A stretch of DNA of 60,553 nucleotides. It comes from a virus. Made by a program: the position numbers and the translations under genes. The notes under the pieces were generated by a model, which saw only the letters and a list, made by a program, of their open reading frames with translations, made no database searches and was not told the origin of the DNA. Positions 32,952 to 41,635 of this stretch are shown piece after piece; the first letter of the stretch is position 1; the number at the start of each line of letters is the position of its first letter. The stretch spans positions 1 through 60,553 of IMG/VR virus record IMGVR_UViG_3300025097_001925; one strand, given 5' to 3'.

Positions 32952-33359
32952 TTAATTAATAATAACCGATTTTTTATTTAACTCTCCCACGTGTTTAAGA
33001 GTGTTCAAAGTACCATTAGATTTAATACCTTTTGGTATAAAAGCTACAACATAATCAGAATAATCTGCTATTTCTTTATTCCTTTTAAAATAATTGTATA
33101 CACTATATGGTTTACTATAGTTATACTTTTCTGTAATACAATGTTGATTGTAATTATAATGAGCTGGTGGAAACTCCACATATTTCATATCAAATTCAAG
33201 AGCATATTTCTTAGCTAACTTATCTGCTCCTAATCTCTGTCCACCACTCACAATTTCTACTTCTTTTCCATACTTTTCTTTTAATTTAAAAACAAAATTC
33301 TTTATTTTTTGTTTGTCTGTATATTTTCTACTACCTACTATACCCACTTTAATCTTCAT
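32952..33359 (-). CDS. SLOG/DprA-like nucleotide-binding protein
   Basis: A 135-aa protein of the DUF2493/YspA-like SLOG group: KVGIVGSRKYTD at the start, VEIVSGGQRLGADKLAKKYALEF with the G-G-x3-G-A-D nucleotide-binding motif, and the end NKEIADYSDYVVAFIPKG. SLOG proteins bind nucleotides or derived signals. The true start is ATG 33359 or 33365, since the longer ORF to 33431 runs inside the upstream gene. The biological role in the phage is unknown. Confidence 0.75.
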   Translation of the reverse strand: MKIKVGIVGSRKYTDKQKIKNFVFKLKEKYGKEVEIVSGGQRLGADKLAKKYALEFDMKYVEFPPAHYNYNQHCITEKYNYSKPYSVYNYFKRNKEIADYSDYVVAFIPKGIKSNGTLNTLKHVGELNKKSVIIN

Positions 33360-33780
33360 AATCATTTCTCTTTTGTATTCTCTTGGGTGGTTTAGGTGAT
33401 GTACAAAACTTAGCTGCTCTATTAAACTCATTCAATGACTCTAAGAATGCATCAAAATTATTTTCTTTATACACATATTGAAATCTATTGTGTCCCTTTC
33501 CTTTATAATAAAATGGTACTATATCAAACCACGTAAATTCATTCGGACCTGTAGAAGAGTTTGCTTTAACAAGAGTTTTGTAACGTAATTTACTTTCCCA
33601 TTTTTTTAAAAACCTACGAAGTTCCTTTGCTTCTATTTCATTTTTTTCATACCATAACTTTAACAAAAATGGTTTTGCTAAATCTTCATATATTTCATTT
33701 ATTTTTTCTATAATAATACTTTCTTTAGAACCAATAAATTCACTAAGTTTCATTCTTAAACTCAATTTAATATATCCCAT
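33349..33780 (-). CDS. Hypothetical phage protein
   Basis: A 143-aa basic protein (GYIKLSLRMKLSEFIG, RRFLKKWESKLRYKTLVKAN, WFDIVPFYYKGKGHNRFQYVY) with no recognised family. ATG 33780 has a strong AGGAAGG six bases upstream and begins just after the nuclease stop; the longer open frame to 33894 lies inside the nuclease gene and is not favoured. Confidence 0.6.
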   Translation of the reverse strand: MGYIKLSLRMKLSEFIGSKESIIIEKINEIYEDLAKPFLLKLWYEKNEIEAKELRRFLKKWESKLRYKTLVKANSSTGPNEFTWFDIVPFYYKGKGHNRFQYVYKENNFDAFLESLNEFNRAAKFCTSPKPPKRIQKRNDYED

Positions 33781-33781
33781 A

Positions 33782-34660
33782 TCAAGCCTTCCTATCACAT
33801 AAATCTGGTCTATCTTTATACTCACAAAAACGACAATTTTTGGTCGTTGGTACTTTATTATAAATATGCTCTGTATTATATTCCCCTTCAACAAAACATT
33901 CGTCTGTAAACTCTTTTAATCTACTTATAACTCTATTAATACTCGGAGTTCCACTTGCTGGTACAAATAACTGAATTCTCTTTTGAGGGAACTTAGCATT
34001 TTCATACAACTTTCTTTTTAGAATAAAAAATTCAACTTCAATTTTATCCATTGGGTGATTAAATTGTTTAGAATAAAATTGTTTATATAACAGTAATTGA
34101 TTACTTTTTGACCTATCTTTCTTGGCCCACTTATTCCAACCCATTGTCGAAGTTTTAATATCTATAATTTTTATAACATCTCTAATAGTATCTTTTAATA
34201 TAATATCTAAATATCCTTTAAAACATATACCATTACCCATATCATAATCAAGAGGTGTTTCTATCCCTACCAATTCATAACCACGTTTAGAAAAATATTG
34301 ACCACGTTTCTTTTTTAAAAAATCTAATATTAGACACCCGTGTTCATAAAACTCAGCCATATCTTTCTGAGTAGTAATTTCAGTAGGATCATTTTTATAT
34401 TGAACTCTTTCATCCATAATACTCAAATAATTTTCTTTCATACGAGTCAACAACATAGTTTTTAATGGTAACATATCAGCTTTTTTAGCTGTTTCAGAAT
34501 ACATCGTTGTAATATATTCCTGTACAACTTCGTGCATCGAAGTTCCAAATAACGTATATATATTATCAGTAAATTCTCTGAGATTTTCTATATAATTTAA
34601 TTTCCAACGCCACGGACATTTGTCCCATATTGAAAATTGACTATAACTTATTTTTTTCAT
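33782..34660 (-). CDS. PD-(D/E)XK nuclease (Cas4/RecB-like)
   Basis: A RecB/Cas4-family nuclease: KKISYSQFSIWDKCPWRWKLNYIE at the N-terminus, then GTSMHEVVQEYIT, the catalytic G-Y-L-D-I-I-L and I-D-I-K-T-S (D...D-x-K), QLLLYKQFY, and a C-terminal cysteine cluster with C-R-F-C and two later cysteines. Together with the N-terminal Cys it could bind a 4Fe-4S cluster. Probable role is DNA end processing in recombination or replication. ATG 34660 is preferred because it overlaps the preceding stop (TAATG); the frame also has ATG at 34672. Confidence 0.85.
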   Translation of the reverse strand: MKKISYSQFSIWDKCPWRWKLNYIENLREFTDNIYTLFGTSMHEVVQEYITTMYSETAKKADMLPLKTMLLTRMKENYLSIMDERVQYKNDPTEITTQKDMAEFYEHGCLILDFLKKKRGQYFSKRGYELVGIETPLDYDMGNGICFKGYLDIILKDTIRDVIKIIDIKTSTMGWNKWAKKDRSKSNQLLLYKQFYSKQFNHPMDKIEVEFFILKRKLYENAKFPQKRIQLFVPASGTPSINRVISRLKEFTDECFVEGEYNTEHIYNKVPTTKNCRFCEYKDRPDLCDRKA

Positions 34661-34779
34661 TAATCCATCCACTTTCCGTCGTGAATTAAATGTTACATTC
34701 TATGTTTTAAAATTTCCCACATCAAACCTAAATAAGACTTAGATTTATAAATACCAGCTTTACATTTGAACATATACAT
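34660..34779 (-). pseudogene. Small ORF with an in-frame TAA
   Basis: ATG 34779 overlaps the stop of the upstream gene (TAATG), and the final TAA 34660 overlaps the nuclease ATG in the same way. In between, 28 codons (MYMFKCKAGIYKSKSYLG...KHRM) are followed by TAA 34695-34693 and then by HLIHDGKWMD in the same frame. The two parts together look like one small 39-aa phage protein with a single changed codon. The function is unknown. Confidence 0.5.
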
Positions 34780-35168
34780 TACTTACCCCATTTTCCATTT
34801 CTAACAATCCTTGCCATAGTACTATAATTTGTTAAATCCTGAAACGAATCCTTAACAGTTTCAGAAATTCCTTCTCTATCCTGTCTCACTACAAGATTAA
34901 CTAATCTATTAACTTTATCATTTATCCTTACAACTAAACCCGTAGTTGACAATTTGATATCCTCTTCTCGTTCTAAATTAGTTCCCATTGCTATATTTGA
35001 TGGACCATAATCACTCTGTTTCTGACAAAACAATTCATAATCTTCACGTTGTAATCTCCTAAACTCCTCTGTCATTACTGGGTAATTCTTTTCTAAATAA
35101 TTTGTGGGTGATATTTTAACTGTATCAACGGTTTTCTTTTTGTTACTTTCTTTTATTACTTTAACCAT
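34779..35168 (-). CDS. Nmad1/DUF1599-like protein
   Basis: The C-terminal 85 residues match the DUF1599 (nucleotide modification associated domain 1) pattern: F-C-Q-K-Q-S-D-Y-G-P-S-N-I-A, GLVVRINDKVNRL, DSFQDLTNYSTMARI. Such domains occur in phages next to DNA modification or nucleotide metabolism genes. The N-terminal 40 residues are a basic linker. The exact reaction is unknown. It overlaps the clamp loader small subunit gene by 13 nt. Confidence 0.75.
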   Translation of the reverse strand: MVKVIKESNKKKTVDTVKISPTNYLEKNYPVMTEEFRRLQREDYELFCQKQSDYGPSNIAMGTNLEREEDIKLSTTGLVVRINDKVNRLVNLVVRQDREGISETVKDSFQDLTNYSTMARIVRNGKWGK

Positions 35169-35623
35169 TTGTTTATTTCCTTTTTATCATTACCATACAT
35201 TTCTAAAATACTTCTCAATTCATCTTTATTTATTGTATAATACAACTCTACCATTTCCTGAGCTTCTTGTAAACCTACCTCAAAATATCTACCAACAACT
35301 TCTAACATTTCTTTTGGAAAATCCATCTCTTTCTTTTTCTTAACATAACGAAGCCATTGTTTCTTTTTAGGGATTACATCAACATACAACTTGTATAAAT
35401 CTTTTGGTTTCAATGTATACTTTTGAACTTGATTTACAAACCCAATCCATTCCGTTTTCATAGATAAAAATCTATGAACCATGTAATTAGACCAAGATTT
35501 TTTATCTTCGTCTGAAACCTCATCCCAATAATTAGGATTTTGAACTCCCGTTATTTGATTTACGTGGTCGAACAGACTCTTCTTTTTTACCGAAGATTGA
35601 TTCCCACTTTTTTTCCCATTCAT
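35156..35623 (-). CDS. Clamp loader small subunit, gp62-like
   Basis: A 155-aa protein with SLFDHVNQITGVQNPNYWDEVSDEDKKSWSNYMVHRFLSM, typical of marine relatives of T4 gp62, which pairs with gp44 to load the sliding clamp. Its position just downstream of the gp44-like gene and two small genes is the conserved T4-type order. It overlaps its upstream neighbour by 92 nt in a different frame, a long overlap for this genome. Confidence 0.8.
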   Translation of the reverse strand: MNGKKSGNQSSVKKKSLFDHVNQITGVQNPNYWDEVSDEDKKSWSNYMVHRFLSMKTEWIGFVNQVQKYTLKPKDLYKLYVDVIPKKKQWLRYVKKKKEMDFPKEMLEVVGRYFEVGLQEAQEMVELYYTINKDELRSILEMYGNDKKEINKWLK

Positions 35624-35747
35624 CTTGACTTATTCCTATTCTAGGTGCATCTCCCTTTCCTGCTTCAGATTTTTTAGTAAAAAGTGAATCACTTTTTGGT
35701 TCTGGTTTCTTTTCTTCTTTTTTCTTTTCAGTTTTCTTCTTCTTCAA
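35532..35747 (-). CDS. Hypothetical charged phage protein
   Basis: A 71-aa protein: lysine/glutamate-rich N-terminal half, then KGDAPRIGISQDEWEKKWESIFGKK, a small conserved segment found in many phages, with no known function. The start is TTG 35747, after AGGA. It overlaps both the zinc-ribbon gene and the gp62-like gene. Confidence 0.6.
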   Translation of the reverse strand: MKKKKTEKKKEEKKPEPKSDSLFTKKSEAGKGDAPRIGISQDEWEKKWESIFGKKEESVRPRKSNNGSSKS

Positions 35748-35988
35748 GTCCTAATCCACTACCTTCTAAAAATTTTTCAGCTACCTTACCACAATTACCA
35801 CAACTATAAACTTGTACTGGAATTAAAGTTTCCTGTCCAGTTGGTGATACTAGTGCTGATAATCTTTTTAATACAAATGAATTAATAAATAAATAATTAT
35901 CACAACTATTACATTTAATAGTTTCTGCATCTCTTAAATCTACTTTAACTTGTGCCTGTGGTAATGGCTTCATTGGTTTTGTACTCAT
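35728..35988 (-). CDS. Zinc-ribbon protein
   Basis: An 86-aa protein with C-N-S-C (about 27-30) and C-G-N-C (about 63-66), a zinc-ribbon layout, and an acidic end LGLEEEEN. It lies between the two clamp-loader subunits. A role in the replisome or late transcription is suggested only by place. Confidence 0.65.
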   Translation of the reverse strand: MSTKPMKPLPQAQVKVDLRDAETIKCNSCDNYLFINSFVLKRLSALVSPTGQETLIPVQVYSCGNCGKVAEKFLEGSGLGLEEEEN

Positions 35989-36932
35989 TATTTTATCTCC
36001 TGTAATAATTCTATTAACATAGCCATAGCGTTGATTTCTTTATCTACAACCTGACTATCACTCAGTTCATATTTTGCTATTATCAAAATACATTCTGCTA
36101 CATGACCAGACCCATATTCATCAACCTTATCATATAACAATCTAAATAAATCAGCATAATCTCTTACTCTATTATCTGTAAGTAATTGTCTGATACCTTT
36201 AAAAGCATCTTTCTTATCTTGTATTTTTAATATTTCTAATAGTTTTAATTTATAATCATTTTGTAATATACTCTCAGTATCCAAAACAAGTTTACCATTT
36301 ACAACATTTCTTTGGGATGTATTTATTACTCTACGAATATCTGGATAATTACTATCTACTATAACCTTAATATCTTCCAACTCATATTCAACATTTTCAT
36401 TTTTAAGAATATTATCAACCAAGTGTCGAGCCACTTCCATTCTTGTTAATGGTTCTATGTGGAATGACTGACACCTACTCTGTATTGGTTCAATTATACG
36501 CTCGACGTAATTACAAGTTAAAATAAACCTACAATGTCTACTGAAGGTTTCCATTAGATTCCTTAAAGCAGCTTGTGCATTAGGAGTTATATAGTCACAC
36601 TCGTCGAGCGTAATTATTTTTAAATCTTTGAATCCTACTGAGGAGGCGAAGTTTTTTATTTTAGTTCTTACTGTCTCTATGTTATTTTCATCAGAAGCAT
36701 TGATGTACAAATGATCACATTCAATTTGTTTCGTCAGAATTTTAGCGAGAGTGGTCTTACCTGTACCAGCCTTCCCGTATAGTAAAAGATGTGGTAAGTC
36801 ACCACTCTCTAGATAAATAGACACTTTACTTTTGAGATGTTCGTTCCCAATGTAGGTATCTAATTTAGAAGGTCGGTACTTTTCAACCCATAAAGAGTGT
36901 TTCTTATAAATATTATCCCCAGAACTTTTCAC
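35988..36932 (-). CDS. Clamp loader large subunit, gp44-like AAA+ ATPase
   Basis: An RFC/gp44-type AAA+ ATPase: LWVEKYRPSKLDTYIGNEHLK (RFC box), Walker A G-K-A-G-T-G-K-T-T, Walker B ITLDECDYIT, sensor 1 FILTCNYVERI, the arginine-finger S-R-C motif (IQSRCQSF). At 314 aa it has the normal size. It loads the sliding clamp with gp62. Start is GTG 36932 with AGAAAG upstream. Confidence 0.95.
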   Translation of the reverse strand: MKSSGDNIYKKHSLWVEKYRPSKLDTYIGNEHLKSKVSIYLESGDLPHLLLYGKAGTGKTTLAKILTKQIECDHLYINASDENNIETVRTKIKNFASSVGFKDLKIITLDECDYITPNAQAALRNLMETFSRHCRFILTCNYVERIIEPIQSRCQSFHIEPLTRMEVARHLVDNILKNENVEYELEDIKVIVDSNYPDIRRVINTSQRNVVNGKLVLDTESILQNDYKLKLLEILKIQDKKDAFKGIRQLLTDNRVRDYADLFRLLYDKVDEYGSGHVAECILIIAKYELSDSQVVDKEINAMAMLIELLQEIK

Positions 36933-38337
36933 TTTTCTTTCTCGTCTTGTATTTTCTTGTTGGACTTTTCAATCGTTTCTCGGCTATATCTATATATTCT
37001 TGATTTAATTCTATCCCAACCCATTTCTTATCCTGTTCCATAGCTACTTCTGCGGTTGTTCCACTACCAAAAAATGGGTCTAATACTATTCCAGAAGTAA
37101 ATTCTACATCACAAGAACAAGTAGGTTCATAACCTTTGATAATTTTCTCCCCCTTACTCATCCCTTCTCTTTGACAATATTCTCTCAGTAAATCTTCATA
37201 AGCAGACGCTGGATTGTTAGGTCTAAATTGTGGTGCTATGACTTTAACTTTTCCCTGTTTTATATCTTCATTTAACTTCTTCTTTGCTATTTTTCTTCTC
37301 TCAGATGAGTCTGTTTTATTTTCAATTTTTAACTCTTTAGGATTACCACACTTACTACAAACGGTCTCTGGACACCCAGCATCTATGGGTGTTTCAATTA
37401 ATTCTGGTGGAAAGGTAGCGAAGTGAGCCTCCGAAAATCCCTTTGTATTTATTGACCACACCGTTCTCTTGTTTCTACCCTCTTGTTTAGGTTGCATATT
37501 TCTTGTGCGGTAAGACACCGCGTACGGGCTGTTATCAACGTCTACCTTAGTATTTAGTGGCCTTTTTATTACTGGACCACCCCACCTATTCAGAGGTTTT
37601 AATGGCTCTAATTGTTGTTTAAAATAGTACTTTCTACTCTTAGTGAAGAAGAATAATTTCTCAAAATCTACTGTAAATCTATCTACAGCACTACTTGGCA
37701 TACAACTTGGTTTGTGCCATATAATTTCATTTCTTAATGTCCAACCACGATTAATCATTTCAATAGCAAATCTACTTGGTATTTGTGTAAGTGTTTTTGT
37801 TGGTAAAAGTCCCAAACCTCTAACTTTATTAGCTTTACTAATACCAGTAGATTTGATATATGTTTTTTTAGCCAATCTATCACCACTAAAAGCACTACCA
37901 CTTTTTGTATAATATGTATCACCTATATTTACCCAACAACTACCTGACTTTTTAAGAACTCTTTTAACTTCATCAAATATATCACACAGATGTTTAACAT
38001 ACAAATTAAAATCTGGTTCAAGTCCTAGTTCACCTTTCCAGGCCCCACACGTTTTACAATTTTGAGAATTTGTAATATGGGGTTGTTTAATACCAACTAC
38101 TTCATGTTTTGTCTCAACAACTTCACCACGATTTCCTCTACTTGGATGTAGTAAGTTCTCCCCCCAATCATGTTCACATTCACCTTCATAAAATTCATTA
38201 TCCCATACTTGAGGATTGGTTCCATAATCCCTGAGACCCCAATACGGCGGTGATGTAACACACATATCTATACTTTCATCTGGAAATGTTTTTAGAACTT
38301 CTAACGAATGTCCTTGATAGATTTTGTTAGTCAACAT
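36913..38337 (-). CDS. DNA methyltransferase with zinc-ribbon inserts
   Basis: An amino methyltransferase of the beta class: catalytic T-S-P-P-Y-W-G-L-R-D-Y-G (about 28-39) near the N-terminus and the SAM-binding DPFFGSGTTAEVAMEQDKKWVGIEL near the C-terminus. The S-P-P-Y form favours N4-cytosine, though N6-adenine cannot be excluded. Two cysteine groups (C-K-T-C-G with an earlier C; C-S-K-C-G and C-S-C later) probably bind zinc. It lies between clamp and clamp loader genes. ATG 38337 is used; the frame also opens with TTG 38343. Confidence 0.9.
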   Translation of the reverse strand: MLTNKIYQGHSLEVLKTFPDESIDMCVTSPPYWGLRDYGTNPQVWDNEFYEGECEHDWGENLLHPSRGNRGEVVETKHEVVGIKQPHITNSQNCKTCGAWKGELGLEPDFNLYVKHLCDIFDEVKRVLKKSGSCWVNIGDTYYTKSGSAFSGDRLAKKTYIKSTGISKANKVRGLGLLPTKTLTQIPSRFAIEMINRGWTLRNEIIWHKPSCMPSSAVDRFTVDFEKLFFFTKSRKYYFKQQLEPLKPLNRWGGPVIKRPLNTKVDVDNSPYAVSYRTRNMQPKQEGRNKRTVWSINTKGFSEAHFATFPPELIETPIDAGCPETVCSKCGNPKELKIENKTDSSERRKIAKKKLNEDIKQGKVKVIAPQFRPNNPASAYEDLLREYCQREGMSKGEKIIKGYEPTCSCDVEFTSGIVLDPFFGSGTTAEVAMEQDKKWVGIELNQEYIDIAEKRLKSPTRKYKTRKKSEKFWG

Positions 38338-39043
38338 CTGCAACTGCTACTAAGTAATATGTTGCATCGTAATTATCAATTTTAAAATTGATACGAGCTA
38401 AACCTTCTGAACTAATTTCAAGTGTGGCTGTTTCACATTCCTTATTAGCAATAAGTACGTTCTTAAACAACTCAGCATTGAATGAAACATTCTCTATTTC
38501 TTCATATGTTTCCGTTTCTACTGGTAATGTAACTCTATTAGTATTAATATTAGAATGTCCAATAACCACCTTAACAACATCATTTGTTAATACAGTAAAT
38601 GTATCTGTATCCTGTAAAGCTGTCTTACCTACGACAAACTTTTTTATGAAATCAGTATCCACTTTTATCTTTACTTCAAACTCGGGTACTCTTTTCATTT
38701 CGGGTGGTTTATTAATAACCGACAAGTCTGACAACATAAAATTCACAGATGCTTTATTATCACTTAACATTAAAGACACTGCTTTGTTGTCTATGACATT
38801 TAATCTTAATTGTATATCATCTGAAAGAACAGACAACAATCTCAAGAACTGGTCAGTATCATAGACTCCCATATCAACATCTTCAAAAGTCCAATTATCG
38901 AGAATTACTTTACCAAGTAAAGATTTATCCCTTGATACAAAACGTGTACTCAAAGAATTATCTTTACTATTAAGAACAACAGAACTTGTGTTGCCTCCAA
39001 GATGGTATTTCTCAATGAATCTGGTTAACGTAGATTTATTCAT
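38327..39043 (-). CDS. Sliding clamp, gp45-like
   Basis: A 238-aa protein similar in length and pattern to T4 gp45: MNKSTLTRFIEKYHLGG at the start, DNWTFEDVDMGVYDTDQFLRLLSVL, and strands such as VKVVIGHSNINTNRV. T4-type clamps are trimeric and tether the polymerase to DNA. Order clamp, (methyltransferase), gp44, gp62 supports the call. Ribosome-binding site AAGGAGAAG is strong and a candidate promoter lies just upstream. Confidence 0.85.
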   Translation of the reverse strand: MNKSTLTRFIEKYHLGGNTSSVVLNSKDNSLSTRFVSRDKSLLGKVILDNWTFEDVDMGVYDTDQFLRLLSVLSDDIQLRLNVIDNKAVSLMLSDNKASVNFMLSDLSVINKPPEMKRVPEFEVKIKVDTDFIKKFVVGKTALQDTDTFTVLTNDVVKVVIGHSNINTNRVTLPVETETYEEIENVSFNAELFKNVLIANKECETATLEISSEGLARINFKIDNYDATYYLVAVADVD

Positions 39044-39096
39044 TATAACTTCTCCTTAATGTAACCATATATACATATATATAGAATAACCTAAAA
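39044..39096 (-). promoter_or_regulatory. Candidate promoter upstream of the sliding clamp
   Basis: In this 53-bp gap the minus strand has TTAGGTTAT, three bases, then ATATATATGTATATA (39068-39094), followed by AAGGAG and ATG. The same blocks occur at 164-185. The recurrence upstream of different genes suggests a phage promoter or regulator-binding site; no host-type -35/-10 pair is evident except TATATAT. Confidence 0.4.
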
Positions 39097-41598
39097 TCAA
39101 AAAAATCTTTCTATCGAATGTTCTTTATCCACAGGAGTTCCCCATTTCATAGTTTCATAGAACATATCTATTTTCTTTTTTAATACTTGATTAAATATTT
39201 TATCGTGATTTATATATTTCTTAATATAATCTGTTATTTCAATTGGGTCTTCGTGTCCTTTATAAGCCAATGTATTAATACCCAACGGATTTTGTTTTAA
39301 ATACACCCACCTAATCTTATCACCATTACTTATAAAAGAATATTTTTTATCTCGGTTATAATACCTAAGTAAATCATTGTATGCCATCGCGGATTTAACA
39401 TGAATAGGAGTTGCTTTTTTATATGAAGTCATAACTGAGTTTCCTGTATCTCCTTTCTCTATAAACTTATCTATACGTTTTACTCCTGTCGGCATAGAAA
39501 TTTCATCAAACCCCATTTTCTTCATACCATTTTTAAAACCAACTATTGTTTCATCAATTTTATCTTTTGGTACATTCATCAATATATCTTCCAAAACTTT
39601 CTTTAATAAAGTTCTCATTGCTGTTGGAAAATTACTTCTTACTGTATCCAACCCCTTTACCAAAATTTTATCGGTTTTTACTCCGTTATCATTAATAACC
39701 TGCATACCATATCGTTTCTTGGTAATGAACAATCCACTCTTAGCTATTATCTCCTGTTTAATTTCAAACCGATGTTCACTTACATTACAAAATCTATTCG
39801 CAAAATGAATATACATATCATTAATAAACTCTTGAACTTCTGATGCTATCTCTAAAATTCTCTGAGTCATCATTACATCACTCATAGTTTTATCTTTGAA
39901 TCTATTTTGTATTAATGGTAAAGCTGAAAAGAACACCGAGTCAGTATCAACATAAATACAGAAATCATCATTAGTTTCAAGTTCTTTATTATAAAAATGA
40001 TTACCAATTTTCTTGGTATATTTTATAAGTAATTGACCCGTTGTAGTAACCGCTTCAGCATTATCAGTATCATAAAACCTAAAAATAGGTAGTCCCAACA
40101 CTCCATACAGAGAATTTAATACAATCTTTTGAATATGTTGTCGTCTTTTAAAATACTCATACTTATCATTATCTCCCGCATCACCAAACTTCTTCATCAA
40201 TTTTCTATATTCAACTCTCTTATCAAACCACGTAGTCAATACTGTAGGAATAAGACCTTTCTTATCATTTCTATATAAAATACCATTCGCTGAAATAGAC
40301 ACTTCATTCTTTCCAAAAAACTTCTGAAATTCTTCAGTCGTAAACTTACCACATTCCTTACCACCCATTTCAATAGTATAGGTTTTCTTAACTCCCTTTA
40401 CATATTGCTTTGCATCCCACCCAATAACCTTTCCTATTTTTGTTTCGGGTGATATATTTAAACTCATAATAATACAGGGATACATAGATGTAACATCTAA
40501 ATCATATACCCAATCGTGTTTACCTCGTTTTGGTTCTTGGACATAAGCTCCTATTATCTTTTCATCTCTACCTATAAGTTCTTTACCCTTCGGGTCTCTA
40601 TTTGGTGCTATAACTCCAATTTTTTTAAGGTATGTTAATATAGCTCCTTCCAAATATCTACTTGAATACAAAATATCCTCATAAGGAACATGACCCAAAT
40701 GACAAATACCACGAGCTATAGTAATAAAATCCAACTTATCATCTAACTTTTTAATAAGCTTAACGTCGTTAATATTATAATCAATAAATTTTTGTATATC
40801 TGTCTCATACAAATCATTTAATGTACCTTCATAACCTATCTTTGCATCACCCACTTCTTCCTTTGCTATATCATCTAATCTATATGATGATTTTTGTATG
40901 AATGTAAATCTTTTATATAGAATCAAATAATCCAAACAAGATACTCCAGCTATAATATATCTACTCTGCCAGTCTCTCCAATTTACCTGGTGAATCGGTG
41001 AAAGCATATTGGCTATATCTTTACCGAGAACTTTTACTGTTCTATTATACAAGTATGGTACATCAAATCCATCTACATTCCATCCACTTATAATTGTCGG
41101 TTTTATTTCATTATATTTTACAAAAAAACTGTTTAGTAGAGCTGATTCTCTGGAGAAGAATTCTACAAATATATTATTAGTATTATAGTTGTCCTTACCT
41201 TCACCGAGAACATAACAAAAATACTCATCAGTTACGTCATCATACACCGCGATAGAGTATATTTTATTATCAGCTTTTTTCGGATCTGGAAAACCTTCAG
41301 TAACTTCCACCTCAATATCAAAATACATCTTTCTATGACCTATAGAAATATCATCGGAATCTGTATACATATCAACCAATACTCTCATATCAGGATTTAT
41401 ATCGGATTCAAATAAATTAGGTTGGTCGTCATCCCACCTATATACCTTTTTTACTTTATCACCATACAAAGAAACAGAATCACCATTACTATTCTTTACA
41501 TAAGCATATTTTTTATAAGGGAAAACTATATGTCCCTTTTCATCATCCCAAAGATGTATTTGTTTTTTATATGGGTCAAAATGAATATTTTGATACAT
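39097..41598 (-). CDS. DNA polymerase, family B (gp43-like)
   Basis: The replicative polymerase: 3'-5' exonuclease motif Y-F-D-I-E-V-E, NVDGFDVPYLYNR (exo II) and D-I-Q-K-F-I-D-Y-N-I-N-D (exo III). Polymerase motif A is DLDVTSMYPCIIMSLNISP, motif B KIVLNSLYGVLG, motif C YVDTDSVFF. Its 833 aa are typical of T4-like phages (T4 gp43: 898). The preceding gap (41599-41635) holds the ribosome-binding site AAGG. Confidence 0.97.
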   Translation of the reverse strand: MYQNIHFDPYKKQIHLWDDEKGHIVFPYKKYAYVKNSNGDSVSLYGDKVKKVYRWDDDQPNLFESDINPDMRVLVDMYTDSDDISIGHRKMYFDIEVEVTEGFPDPKKADNKIYSIAVYDDVTDEYFCYVLGEGKDNYNTNNIFVEFFSRESALLNSFFVKYNEIKPTIISGWNVDGFDVPYLYNRTVKVLGKDIANMLSPIHQVNWRDWQSRYIIAGVSCLDYLILYKRFTFIQKSSYRLDDIAKEEVGDAKIGYEGTLNDLYETDIQKFIDYNINDVKLIKKLDDKLDFITIARGICHLGHVPYEDILYSSRYLEGAILTYLKKIGVIAPNRDPKGKELIGRDEKIIGAYVQEPKRGKHDWVYDLDVTSMYPCIIMSLNISPETKIGKVIGWDAKQYVKGVKKTYTIEMGGKECGKFTTEEFQKFFGKNEVSISANGILYRNDKKGLIPTVLTTWFDKRVEYRKLMKKFGDAGDNDKYEYFKRRQHIQKIVLNSLYGVLGLPIFRFYDTDNAEAVTTTGQLLIKYTKKIGNHFYNKELETNDDFCIYVDTDSVFFSALPLIQNRFKDKTMSDVMMTQRILEIASEVQEFINDMYIHFANRFCNVSEHRFEIKQEIIAKSGLFITKKRYGMQVINDNGVKTDKILVKGLDTVRSNFPTAMRTLLKKVLEDILMNVPKDKIDETIVGFKNGMKKMGFDEISMPTGVKRIDKFIEKGDTGNSVMTSYKKATPIHVKSAMAYNDLLRYYNRDKKYSFISNGDKIRWVYLKQNPLGINTLAYKGHEDPIEITDYIKKYINHDKIFNQVLKKKIDMFYETMKWGTPVDKEHSIERFF

Positions 41599-41635
41599 TA
41601 TTATAACCTTAATATACTAAAATTTCACGAGAAAG

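Noticed and set aside
32952-33431. 159-aa version of the SLOG-like protein
   Set aside because: The extra residues lie inside the upstream gene and are not part of the SLOG fold, which starts at KVGIVGSR.
33349-33894. 181-aa version of the 143-aa protein
   Set aside because: The first 38 codons lie within the nuclease gene; ATG 33780 has a strong AGGAAGG at proper distance.
17315-34779. Genome-wide recoding of TAA as a sense codon
   Set aside because: Two small ORFs have internal TAA, but many genes end in TAA, including precise TAATG overlaps, so TAA clearly works as a stop.
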